From an uncultured Clostridia bacterium (GTDB lineage: Bacteria; Bacillota; Clostridia; Oscillospirales; Ruminococcaceae): a DNA stretch of 64,000 nt. Below are positions 41,440 to 49,898 of this stretch, one piece after another. How positions within the stretch are numbered: position 1 is the first letter of the stretch; each line of letters opens with the position of its first letter. The stretch is taken from contig CAMUJF010000009.1 of NCBI GenBank assembly GCA_947089135.1, forward strand, positions 1 to 64,000, given 5' to 3'. The notes beneath the pieces are model-generated. The model was given only the letters and a program-made list of their open reading frames with translations, was not told the origin of the DNA and did not search any database. The position numbers and the translations under genes were made by a program.

Positions 41440-44359
41440 GGTTTATTCACTTGGCATCGACGTTGGTTCAACAACGGTAAAAACGGTCATTCTTGACGAC
41501 GGCGGCAATATTATCCGCTCGCGGTATCAGCGGCATTTTTCAAAGGTCCGTGAGACCGTTGAGGAACAGCTTTCAGAAATAGCGGCGGAATATTCGGACT
41601 GCGAGTTCCGTCTTGCAATAACAGGCTCGGCAGGACTGGGTCTTGCAAACGCATCGGGACTTCCTTTCGTACAGGAAGTTTTCGGCGCGTTTATTGCGGT
41701 CAAAAACAGCTATCCCGACGCGGACGTGGTTATTGAGCTTGGCGGTGAGGACGCGAAAATAATCTTCCTGACGGGCGGCGTTGAGCAGCGTATGAACGGC
41801 TCCTGCGCGGGAGGTACTGGCGCGTTTATTGACCAAATGGCTACGCTTCTCGGTATCACCACCGACGAGCTTGACAGGCTTGCTCTCAGCGCGGAAAAGC
41901 TTTATCCCATTGCTTCGCGGTGCGGAGTTTTCGCTAAGTCTGATATCCAGCCGCTGCTCAATCAGGGGGCAAAGCGTGAGGACATTGCCGCTTCGATTTT
42001 CCAGGCGGTAGTTGACCAGACCGTTTCGGGACTTGCTCAAGGTCGGGAAATAAAGGGCAAGGTTCTCTTTTTGGGCGGACCTCTTTCGTTCCAGAAAGGA
42101 CTTCGCAAGGCTTTTGTGAACACTCTGAAGCTTTCCGATGAGAACGCGGTATTCCCCGAAAACGCTCCATGCTTTATGGCGTACGGCTGCGCGCTCCACG
42201 CCAAGGATACAAGTGAACCTATGCCAATTGATGAGATAACCGAACGTCTGAAAAACGCCGAGATGAAAGACGATATAATAACGGGTCAGCCCCTTTTTGG
42301 CTCTAAGGAGGAGTACGAAAGCTTTGTGGCGCGCCACAGGCAGTTCGACCTGAAATATGCCGATATAAGCAAGTACGAGGGAGAAGCCTTTCTCGGAATA
42401 GACGCAGGTTCGACTACCACAAAGCTTGTACTTATCACTCCCAAGGGTGAGCTTTTGTATCAGCACTACTGCTCCAGCATGGGCAGACCGTTGGATATTA
42501 TTTCCGCAAAATTAAAGGAAATTTACTCCCTTACGGGGGATAGAATAAAAATAGTTTCCTCGGCTGTAACGGGCTACGGCGAGGATCTTATCAAGGCGGG
42601 TCTTGGAATAGACCACGGCATTGTTGAGACTGTCGCTCACTACAAGGCGGCAAGCTTTTTTGAGCCGGACGTTGATTTCATCATCGACATCGGCGGTCAG
42701 GATATCAAGTGCTTCAAAATAAAAAACAAGGCTATCGACAGCATTATGCTCAACGAAGCCTGTTCCTCGGGCTGCGGTTCGTTTATACAGACATTTGCGC
42801 TTGCCATGGGTTACGATATTGCGGAATTTTCACAGCTTGGACTTTTTGCGGAACGTCCTGTCGATTTGGGTTCACGGTGTACTGTTTTCATGAACAGCTC
42901 CGTAAAGCAGGCTCAGAAGGACGGCGCGTCCGTGGAAGATATTTCCGCGGGACTGTCCTCGTCTATCATCAAAAACGCGGTCTATAAGGTTATCCGCGCA
43001 AAATCCGTGGACGAGCTTGGCAAACACATTGTTGTTCAGGGCGGTACTTTCCTTAATGACGCGGTGCTGCGTTCCTTTGAACTGGAGCTTGGCAGGAATG
43101 TAGTACGTCCTGCAATTGCGGGACTTATGGGCGCGTTCGGCTGCGCTTTGTACGCTATGGAGCATAGGGGAGAAAAGTCATCAATAATCACCGCGGAGCA
43201 GCTTGAAAGCTTCACATATTCGGCAAAGCAGAGAAACTGCGGCGGCTGTACCGCACACTGCAATCTTACGGTGATAAGCTTCGGAGACGGACGCAAATTC
43301 ATAAGCGGAAATCGCTGCGAAAAGGGCGCGGGAATCACCTCCACAGGGGAAAAACTTTGTCTTTACGATTATAAGTACAACCACCTTTTGAGCGTTGTGA
43401 ACGAGAAACCCTCGTCTCCCAAAGCAAAGGTAGGCATACCTCTATGTTTGGGATTTTACGAACAGCTGCCTTTCTGGCACAAGGTGTTTACCGATTTGGG
43501 GTTTGAAGTTATCGTCAGCGAGGAAAGCTCCCGCGACATTTACTACAAAGGTCAGCACACTATCCCCTCGGATACGGTATGTTACCCCGCAAAGCTTGCT
43601 CACGGACATATCCTCAGCCTGCTTGAACGGGGCGCGGACTTCATTTTCTATCCCTGCGAAAGCTACAACATCGACGAGGGTCAGAGCGACAACCACTATA
43701 ACTGTCCCGTTGTGGCGTACTACCCCGAACTGCTGAAAGCCAATGTTAACGAGCTTAACGATGAGAATTTCCTGCACCCCTACATTGACATAAACCTTGA
43801 AAAACATTTTGCCGAGGTAATGAGCAAATCATTGGCAAAATACGGCGTTACAAAAAAAGAAGCTAAAGCCGTTTGGAGCAAGGGAATGGAAGCTCTCAGG
43901 AACTATTCCAGCGACCTTATCACAAATGGTGAGGAAATAATCAAAAAGGCACGGGAACGTCATATGCCTATCATTGTTTTGGCGGGACGTCCCTATCATA
44001 TCGACCCTGAAATAAATCACGGTATACAGAAGCTTATAACAGGTTTGGGGCTTGCCGTAATTACCGAGGACAGCGTTTCTCATCTTGCGGACACTCCCGA
44101 TCTGACCGTCCTGAATCAGTGGACGTATCACTCCCGTCTGTACCGTGCGGCTAAGTATGTCACCACCCAGCCCGATATGCAGCTTGTACAGCTTGTTTCG
44201 TTCGGATGCGGTATCGACGCCATAACCACGGACGAGGTGCGCTCCATTCTCGAAAGCGGCGGAAAGCTGTACACACAGCTTAAGATCGACGAGATAAATA
44301 ACCTCGGCGCGGCTAAGATACGGCTCAGGAGTTTGGTTGCGGCTATGGCGACTGAATAA
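41432..44359 (+). CDS. Acyl-CoA dehydratase activase, two ASKHA domains plus DUF2229 (N-terminal part of a normally longer protein)
   Basis: 975 residues. Two BcrAD/BadFG-type ATPase domains (about 1-265 and 320-590), each with an ASKHA phosphate loop (GIDVGSTTVKTV, GIDAGSTTTKLV) and a cysteine for a bridging [4Fe-4S] cluster (GSCAGGTGAFIDQM and EACSSGCGSFIQTF). The third domain (about 650-900) is DUF2229-like (KVGIPLCLGFYEQLPFWHKVF, DTVCYPAKLAHGHI, PCESYNIDEGQSDNHYNCPV). Related large proteins carry on into an HgdA/dehydratase-like C-terminal part; here that part is a separate gene at 45435. Such proteins use ATP to push electrons into low-potential Fe-S partners. The start overlaps the toxin stop. 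Confidence 0.9.
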   Translation: MSKVYSLGIDVGSTTVKTVILDDGGNIIRSRYQRHFSKVRETVEEQLSEIAAEYSDCEFRLAITGSAGLGLANASGLPFVQEVFGAFIAVKNSYPDADVVIELGGEDAKIIFLTGGVEQRMNGSCAGGTGAFIDQMATLLGITTDELDRLALSAEKLYPIASRCGVFAKSDIQPLLNQGAKREDIAASIFQAVVDQTVSGLAQGREIKGKVLFLGGPLSFQKGLRKAFVNTLKLSDENAVFPENAPCFMAYGCALHAKDTSEPMPIDEITERLKNAEMKDDIITGQPLFGSKEEYESFVARHRQFDLKYADISKYEGEAFLGIDAGSTTTKLVLITPKGELLYQHYCSSMGRPLDIISAKLKEIYSLTGDRIKIVSSAVTGYGEDLIKAGLGIDHGIVETVAHYKAASFFEPDVDFIIDIGGQDIKCFKIKNKAIDSIMLNEACSSGCGSFIQTFALAMGYDIAEFSQLGLFAERPVDLGSRCTVFMNSSVKQAQKDGASVEDISAGLSSSIIKNAVYKVIRAKSVDELGKHIVVQGGTFLNDAVLRSFELELGRNVVRPAIAGLMGAFGCALYAMEHRGEKSSIITAEQLESFTYSAKQRNCGGCTAHCNLTVISFGDGRKFISGNRCEKGAGITSTGEKLCLYDYKYNHLLSVVNEKPSSPKAKVGIPLCLGFYEQLPFWHKVFTDLGFEVIVSEESSRDIYYKGQHTIPSDTVCYPAKLAHGHILSLLERGADFIFYPCESYNIDEGQSDNHYNCPVVAYYPELLKANVNELNDENFLHPYIDINLEKHFAEVMSKSLAKYGVTKKEAKAVWSKGMEALRNYSSDLITNGEEIIKKARERHMPIIVLAGRPYHIDPEINHGIQKLITGLGLAVITEDSVSHLADTPDLTVLNQWTYHSRLYRAAKYVTTQPDMQLVQLVSFGCGIDAITTDEVRSILESGGKLYTQLKIDEINNLGAAKIRLRSLVAAMATE

Positions 44360-44411
44360 TTAAGCGAAAAAATCGGAATTTGTATTGAACATTATTAGGA
44401 GGATTTATTGT

Positions 44412-44714
44412 ATGCTTGAAAAAATATCATTTCCCGAACATGAATATGAGTCGGTCCAAAACTATTTAGATAGACTGGGGTACTGTTATACCACGAGGGT
44501 ATATAAAGAAGTCGGAAAATATAAGGTCGGGGAATTATATATTGCCCCATGGGGCGATGTGTTGAAAATAGACGAAGTTACAACATACCTGAAAGTATCA
44601 GACCGCCCTTTCTATGACGAAATGAGTGATGACGAAAGGACAGAGATCCGTAAATATTCCGAAGATATGGGACTGCCCTATGAATTCATAAAATTTTCCA
44701 GAAGCACTGTATAA
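44412..44714 (+). CDS. Small protein of unknown family (possible PUA/ASCH-like fold)
   Basis: 100 residues without signal or membrane helix. The middle segment (YTTRVYKEVGKYKVGELYIAPWGDVLKIDEVTTYLKV, about 25-60) has the alternating pattern of a small beta-barrel such as ASCH/PUA RNA- or nucleotide-binding folds; this is a guess. AGGAGG 9 nt before ATG 44412. Inserted between the two activase genes; sequence AT-richer than both. Confidence 0.6.
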   Translation: MLEKISFPEHEYESVQNYLDRLGYCYTTRVYKEVGKYKVGELYIAPWGDVLKIDEVTTYLKVSDRPFYDEMSDDERTEIRKYSEDMGLPYEFIKFSRSTV

Positions 44715-44792
44715 TTATATTTCAACAGCGGCAAATTCCAATTCATGAGACGGCGTTCGGTAAAATCCAATTTATGAAAGGGCAATAATAAA

Positions 44793-45302
44793 ATGTCAGT
44801 CGAGTTTATTTTGGCGGACGAGAACGGTGCAAAAATCATTGCCGAACTTCGCCGCGAGATATGGAGCACTACCTATCGGGGCATATATTCCGATGAAAGA
44901 ATTGACAATTACGACTATGAGGAACACAGGCGGCGTGATCTAACGCGTATCCGTGATGATTCTTACCATGTGTATCTGATAGTCAGCGGCGGCGAACCGA
45001 TAGGCTATTTCAATTTTTTGACCTCCGAAACGGTTTATATACAGTCGCTTTATGTACGGCGGGAATATCAGCGGCAGGGTATCGGCAAACAGGCGTTTGC
45101 GATAATAAAAGAATATTGCAAAACCCACGGGTTTGACAAATTTATCTGCAACTGCAATTCCCACAATTATCCTGCGCAGGATTTTTACCGTTCTATGGGC
45201 GGTACAGTCGTCAAGCGAAGCGAGGGACACGACGACAAATATGACGACCAAATCACATTTGAATTTTTACTGCGGCAATTGATTTATAGTGATTTGAAAT
45301 AG
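44793..45302 (+). CDS. GNAT family N-acetyltransferase
   Basis: 169 residues. Fold motifs: RREIWSTTYRGIYSDERI (alpha1-2), YLIVSGGEPIGYFNF (beta3), TVYIQSLYVRREYQRQGIGKQAFAII with the Q/R-x-x-G-x-G/A acetyl-CoA loop RQGIGK (about 85-100), and NYPAQDFYRSMGGTVV. Acceptor substrate unknown. GGAAAGG-poor ribosome site (GAAAGGGC). Placed between the two activase genes. Confidence 0.9.
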   Translation: MSVEFILADENGAKIIAELRREIWSTTYRGIYSDERIDNYDYEEHRRRDLTRIRDDSYHVYLIVSGGEPIGYFNFLTSETVYIQSLYVRREYQRQGIGKQAFAIIKEYCKTHGFDKFICNCNSHNYPAQDFYRSMGGTVVKRSEGHDDKYDDQITFEFLLRQLIYSDLK

Positions 45303-45315
45303 CTGATATTTACCC

Positions 45316-45411
45316 GCCCCCTTGAGGGGCTTTATAAAGAAAAAACTCCCACATTTCACAGTGGGGAGTGACATTCGCAGCAGGGGCAAAACGCCGCAAA
45401 CGGCGTTCCCC
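45316..45411 (+). other. Hairpin cluster before the second activase gene
   Basis: GCCCC-CTTGA-GGGGC then TTTAT (45316-45335) is a terminator-like stem for the GNAT gene. ACTCCCAC/GTGGGGAGT (45345-45369) and nested GGGG/CCCC with ACGCCG/CGGCGT (45383-45411) follow, the last 7 nt before the ribosome site at 45418. Confidence 0.65.
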
Positions 45412-45434
45412 GCCCGCAAAGGAGTGCTTTTTAT

Positions 45435-46661
45435 TTGTCCAATGCAAAATTTACCCCAGAAATGAAACAGACCCACACCATTCTTATCCCCGATATGCTG
45501 CCGATACATTTCGGACTTATCATGGAAATTTTCCGCAATAACGGCTACAAAATGGAACTGCTCACCACCTCAACCAGAAGCGTTGTGGACGAGGGTCTGA
45601 AGCATGTCCATAACGACACCTGCTACCCTGCCCTGCTTGTTATAGGACAGTTTATCGACGCTCTCAAAAGCGGCAAATACGACGTGAACAAGGTCGCTCT
45701 GCTTATCTCACAGACAGGAGGCGGCTGCCGTGCGTCCAACTATATACATCTGCTCAGAAAGGCTCTGGACGAGGAATTTCCGCAGATACCCGTTCTGTCA
45801 CTGAATTTCAGCGGTCTTGAAAAGGACAGCGGCTTTAAGATAACGGCGGGAATGTTCCTGCAAATGCTTTACGCCGTTCTGTACGGGGATATTCTCATGA
45901 GCCTGTACAACACCTGCCGCGCCTATGAGCTGAACAAGGGAGACAGCAGAGCAGTACTGGACAAGTGGCGGGACAAGCTTGCCTTGCTGTTCAAAAAAGG
46001 CGGTTACCGCAAAACAAAAAAGCTTTACCGTGAAATTCTTGCGGATTTTTCAAAAATCAAGCGCACAAAGGAAAAGAAAATCCGCGTGGGAATTGTGGGT
46101 GAAATTTATGTTAAGTACTCCCCTCTCGCAAACAATCATTTGGAGGATTTTTTAATATCCGAGGGCTGCGAGCCTGTTGTCCCCGCTTTTCTGGATTTCT
46201 GTCTGTACTGCGCGGTAAACACCGTCAACGACGGGAAAATTTACAATTTCAGCACCAACACCACAAAAATTTTCGGTATCGCCTACAAGCTGATATACCG
46301 TATGCAAAAGCAAATGATAAAGATAGTCAAAGAACACGGCGAGTTCGATCCTCCCCACGATTTCGAGGACTTGCGCGCCTATGCGGACAAGTATATGCAC
46401 CAGGGCGTGAAAATGGGAGAGGGTTGGCTTATCCCGGCGGAAATGGCTGCCCTTGCTCACGGCGGCGTGGAAAATATAATCTGCACTCAGCCTTTCGGTT
46501 GTCTGCCGAACCACATTGTGGCAAAGGGAATGTCCCGCGTTATCAAGGAGGCTTTCCCGCAGGCGAATATCGTTGCCGTTGATTACGATCCGGGAGCAAC
46601 CCGCGTCAATCAAGAGAACCGCATAAAGCTTATGCTTGCAAACGCGCGGAAAGAAATATAA
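45435..46661 (+). CDS. 2-hydroxyacyl-CoA dehydratase-like subunit (C-terminal part of activase-type proteins)
   Basis: 408 residues from TTG 45435 (AAAGGAG 10 nt before). Segments HTILIPDMLPIHFGLIMEIFRNNGYKMELL, HNDTCYPALLVIGQFIDALKSGKYD, ISQTGGGCRASNYI and KVRGEIYVKYSPLANNHLEDFL-like (VGIVGEIYVKYSPLANNHLE) resemble dehydratase component domains that bind an Fe-S cluster through Cys residues. The end, CTQPFGCLPNHIVAKGMSRVIKEAFPQ, is the pattern that closes the long activase-type proteins. Together with 41432 it would make about 1380 residues. It probably works with the 975-residue ATPase as two subunits. Confidence 0.85.
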   Translation: MSNAKFTPEMKQTHTILIPDMLPIHFGLIMEIFRNNGYKMELLTTSTRSVVDEGLKHVHNDTCYPALLVIGQFIDALKSGKYDVNKVALLISQTGGGCRASNYIHLLRKALDEEFPQIPVLSLNFSGLEKDSGFKITAGMFLQMLYAVLYGDILMSLYNTCRAYELNKGDSRAVLDKWRDKLALLFKKGGYRKTKKLYREILADFSKIKRTKEKKIRVGIVGEIYVKYSPLANNHLEDFLISEGCEPVVPAFLDFCLYCAVNTVNDGKIYNFSTNTTKIFGIAYKLIYRMQKQMIKIVKEHGEFDPPHDFEDLRAYADKYMHQGVKMGEGWLIPAEMAALAHGGVENIICTQPFGCLPNHIVAKGMSRVIKEAFPQANIVAVDYDPGATRVNQENRIKLMLANARKEI

Positions 46662-46665
46662 AATA

Positions 46666-46707
46666 ATGCCGATAACCGCACATTGCAGATTATCGGCATG
46701 TTTTTAT
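46666..46707 (+). terminator. Terminator after the activase operon
   Basis: ATGCCGATAA (46666-46675) pairs with TTATCGGCAT (46690-46699), followed by GTTTTTATTTTT. Confidence 0.88.
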
Positions 46708-46760
46708 TTTTATAAATAATAATACACCTATTTTCTTAGGTTCTAAATATTTTGCAACCT

Positions 46761-46797
46761 AAAACCGTCCCGCTAAAAGCTCTGCGAGACGGTTTTT
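46761..46797. terminator. Terminator of htrA (bidirectional)
   Basis: AAAACCGTC (46761-46769) and GACGGTTTTT (46788-46797) with an inner CG/CG pair. Read on the minus strand a T-run follows the stem, so it ends htrA transcripts. Confidence 0.82.
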
Positions 46798-46847
46798 ACA
46801 TATTTATACATTAACCAAGATGACAAGTAAAAAGTGAGAAATGTGTA

Positions 46848-48179
46848 TTATTCGTCATTTGGAGTTTCGTCAAGGGTGATCTGAAGATCAATATTTCCGT
46901 CGCTTCTTGCGAGAGTGACCGTCATTGTCTCGCCGGGCTTATGAGCGTTTTTGGCTGCTACCAGAGCGTCAAAATCGGCAATTTCCTTTCCGTCGGCGGC
47001 AACGATAACGTCGCCCTCTTCAATTCCCGCAATGTCCGCGCAGGAGCCCTCTTCAACGGAAGCGACAAGCACGCCCTTGTCTACGGGAAGATTGTAGTAT
47101 CTCTTAACGGCTGAGGTTATGGCAGTACCCGAAATGCCGATCTTTGGAGTTGCAACATAGCCTTTGTTCCTGAGGTCGTCAAGGATAGGCATTGCGTCAC
47201 TTATGGGGATAGCAAAGCCAATGCCCTCAACGCTGCTGTTTGCGATTTTGGAGGAGGTTATACCGATGACTTCGCCTCTGCCGTTGAGCAGCGGACCTCC
47301 GGAGTTGCCGGGATTGATCGAGGCGTCCGTCTGGATAAGGGTCATGGTAGCGGTTGCACCGTTCGACAGCTCGGCGGTTATCTCTTTTTCAAGACCGGAT
47401 ATCATGCCTCCCGAAGCGGAAAGTCCCAGACCGAGAGGATAACCGAGAGTAATAGCTCTTTCACCAAGCTTCAGGTCGTCGCTGCTGCCCAGAACCGCGG
47501 GGATAAGACCGTCAGCGTCTATTTTAAGTATGGCAAGGTCGGTGTTTTCGTCGCTGCCTATTATTTCAGCCTTATGCTCCGAACCGTCGTAGAGAGTTAC
47601 CGTTACTTCTGAAGCCTTTTCAGTTTTTGTGATAGTTTCATAGCCTCCGCCGAAAAAGCTGAACGGATCGTCAAAAGGATTTCTGCCGTTGCTCTGGAGA
47701 GTCTGATAGGAGTTTTCAATAACGTGACAGTTGGTGATTATATAACCGTCGGAGGAAAGCACGATGCCGGTTCCCGTACCCTTTCCCGACTCGCCGAAAA
47801 CTGAGGTGATAAGCGTAACCGAGGGTGTGGCTCTCTGGATAACCTCCTCGTCGGAAACGCTGTCGGCATCGGCTGTGTCAACATTCAGCAGATTTCCGAG
47901 CGAAGTGCTGTTATCGCCGTTTGCGTTCTGGGGAGCCGCCGTTACGGTCTGAATTGTCTCGGACGATCCGTTCTCCGCGCTGCCGTCTTCTGCATCTGTC
48001 ACGACAGCTTCTTCCGAGGACATATTGTTCGCCAGATAAGCTCCGCCGAAGCCTGACGCTCCTCCAACAAGAACAAGCGCAAGGATCATTGCGAGTATCT
48101 TGCCGGCGCCTCCTTTTTTAGGCTCGGGTTCGGGTGAATAATTTGATGTGTAAGTATAATTATTGTTATCTTCGTACAT
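46848..48179 (-). CDS. htrA: HtrA/DegP-family membrane serine protease
   Basis: 443 residues. Cytoplasmic tail of 25 residues rich in Tyr/Asn/Pro, one membrane helix (about 30-50), a Glu/Ala/Asp linker, a trypsin-like domain and one PDZ domain (about 345-440, with VASVEEGSCADIAGIEEGDVIVAADGKEI). Triad: His near 150 (TNCHVIENS), Asp near 213 (TDLAILKI), Ser near 292 (INPGNSGGPLLNG). The protease acts outside the membrane on misfolded proteins. AAAGGCGG before the ATG; a weak promoter (TTTACA-16-TATAAC) may lie near 48285. Alone in its operon. Confidence 0.95.
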   Translation of the reverse strand: MYEDNNNYTYTSNYSPEPEPKKGGAGKILAMILALVLVGGASGFGGAYLANNMSSEEAVVTDAEDGSAENGSSETIQTVTAAPQNANGDNSTSLGNLLNVDTADADSVSDEEVIQRATPSVTLITSVFGESGKGTGTGIVLSSDGYIITNCHVIENSYQTLQSNGRNPFDDPFSFFGGGYETITKTEKASEVTVTLYDGSEHKAEIIGSDENTDLAILKIDADGLIPAVLGSSDDLKLGERAITLGYPLGLGLSASGGMISGLEKEITAELSNGATATMTLIQTDASINPGNSGGPLLNGRGEVIGITSSKIANSSVEGIGFAIPISDAMPILDDLRNKGYVATPKIGISGTAITSAVKRYYNLPVDKGVLVASVEEGSCADIAGIEEGDVIVAADGKEIADFDALVAAKNAHKPGETMTVTLARSDGNIDLQITLDETPNDE

Positions 48180-48380
48180 AAAAGCTACCGCCTTTCAATA
48201 GCGCCGTCCGTATTTTCCTGCCGTTGAAGAACGGCGGCAGACTCAATGGCTGCCTCTTTCGGACGTTCTGTTTTTTGATTACGGTTATATGATAACGCCT
48301 CTATGTGTAAATTATGTGAAACCAATACGAAAGATATTTAAAAGACTTGTTGAAATTTGTTTTAAACCTGGTGAAGTGCT

Positions 48381-49427
48381 TTACCACCCCGTAACTTCCG
48401 AAATTTTTCCGATAAGCTTTTCCGCAGCCTTTTTGTGGGAAACCGCGTTGGGGTGTCCGAGACTTCCCGTTCCGTCGCTTTCAAGCTGACCGTCCAGCTC
48501 CAACGCAAAAATTTTTTTATCGTTTGCCTTCGATACAGCTTTTTCGACCGCGGGGAAAAGCTCGTTCCCCATCATTCCTAAAGCGCATATTATATATGCA
48601 TTTGGATTTTTTTCGCGGACTGTACCGAGAAAGTCTGCATATGCTTTGGAAAATTCCTCCTGCCGTTCGGGTATGCCTTTGGTATAGCTTGCGTCGTTGG
48701 TGCCTAAATTTATCACGATAACGTCGGGTCTAAAGCTGCCGAAGTCCCATGGAATATGTTCAAGACCGAGAGTACCCTCGATGCCGATATCGGCGTGATC
48801 GTAAAGCATAGGCATTATCCAGCCGCCGTTTCTTGTGCCGTCCTTAGTATCGCTTGACCACAAGCCGATAGTGCTCCACGAGATCAGGTTAAAATCCGCG
48901 CCGAATGCCTTTGCTGCAAGAGCGGCGTAGGTTATATCAGAATTTTCTTCGGCGGTACGGAAATTGTCCTCGGCGGAACTGCTCTCAATTCCGAAGCCGC
49001 AGGTTATGCTGTCGCCGATAAATTCCATTCTGCGGCTTTTAGGCTCGGCGGGACGAATATAACCGTCAGCGGAAAGGCTCACTATCCCCATTTTGCTGAA
49101 CGAAGCCTCGGAAAGCTTTACAAAGCGTATTGTTACCGTTTCCTCGGTATCGCTCTCAAACAGAGTATAGCTGTTCGTCCCCGCCTCAACGGGAAAACGC
49201 TTTATAGGTTCTGTTCCGCCGTTCACATAAACCGTCGCCCAAGGCTGAAAAATTTCTTTCCACGGCTCGTCGAGCGCCCAGTCCGTCCAAAGCTCGGCGG
49301 AAAGCTTAGTTCCCGTAAAAACAAATTCCGCGCCGGAATAGCTCCAGCTTAAATACCTGACGCCATTGTGCGCTATCGTCCGTCCCAAAAGGCGGACATT
49401 TTTTTCGTCTGCGGAAAAATTTTTCAT
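48381..49427 (-). CDS. SGNH hydrolase, CE2-like acetylesterase
   Basis: 348 residues, no signal peptide. The N-terminal beta-sandwich (about 1-120, LSWSYSGAEFVFTGTKLSAELW, VETGTNSYTL-like) and SGNH domain form the CE2 architecture. Nucleophile Ser in FIGDSITCGFG (about 135-146), Gly/Asn blocks INLGTNDASY and the C-terminal GHPNAVSHKKAA with the catalytic His. CE2 enzymes remove acetyl groups from xylan or other glycans; here a cytoplasmic oligosaccharide deacetylase is plausible. ATG 49427 overlaps the upstream thioesterase stop (ATGA). Confidence 0.88.
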   Translation of the reverse strand: MKNFSADEKNVRLLGRTIAHNGVRYLSWSYSGAEFVFTGTKLSAELWTDWALDEPWKEIFQPWATVYVNGGTEPIKRFPVEAGTNSYTLFESDTEETVTIRFVKLSEASFSKMGIVSLSADGYIRPAEPKSRRMEFIGDSITCGFGIESSSAEDNFRTAEENSDITYAALAAKAFGADFNLISWSTIGLWSSDTKDGTRNGGWIMPMLYDHADIGIEGTLGLEHIPWDFGSFRPDVIVINLGTNDASYTKGIPERQEEFSKAYADFLGTVREKNPNAYIICALGMMGNELFPAVEKAVSKANDKKIFALELDGQLESDGTGSLGHPNAVSHKKAAEKLIGKISEVTGW

Positions 49428-49873
49428 TGATAAACGCCCTCCCCGTCAAGGTTTACGCCTATATAGTCCGAAAAAATTTTGTATACGTCGGGGTACTCCT
49501 TTTTTGTGCGGACAGGCTTCAGCTTCAGGTCGGTGAAGCAGTGCCTTGTTTCTCCGGTTGCAAGCAGTACGCCGCTTTCCTTGTTAAAGACGCGGTATGT
49601 GACCGTCATCTTGAAGCCGTTAAACTCGGATATTTTGGGTATCACTACAATGTTGTCCCCGAATCGTGCGGACACCTTATAATCGCAGGAGGCTCCCAGC
49701 ACTACGATCATAATGCCGATCTCTTCCATTTTCGCGTAGGAAAACCCGACCTTTTCAAGGAAGTCCACCCGCGCGTCCTCAAACCACCTGATGTAGTTGG
49801 AGTGGTGGACAATACCCATCTGATCCGTTTCATAGTAGCTTACTCTGTGTTCGTAAAGACTTATTTTTTCCAT
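49424..49873 (-). CDS. Acyl-CoA thioesterase, 4-hydroxybenzoyl-CoA thioesterase (YbgC) family
   Basis: 149 residues, one hot-dog domain. HRVSYYETDQMGIVHHSNYIRWFEDARVDFLEKVG holds the catalytic Asp in TDQMGIVHHSNY. TVTYRVFNKESGVLLATGETRHCFTDLKLKPVR is the substrate-binding sheet. ATG 49873 is used with GGAG in front; the longer in-frame start at 49921 has none. Coupled on the 3' side to the CE2-like gene by a 4-nt overlap, which may indicate a shared acyl/acetyl pathway. Confidence 0.9.
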   Translation of the reverse strand: MEKISLYEHRVSYYETDQMGIVHHSNYIRWFEDARVDFLEKVGFSYAKMEEIGIMIVVLGASCDYKVSARFGDNIVVIPKISEFNGFKMTVTYRVFNKESGVLLATGETRHCFTDLKLKPVRTKKEYPDVYKIFSDYIGVNLDGEGVYQ

Positions 49874-49898
49874 AATGACGGTCTCCTTATCGGCGCTA

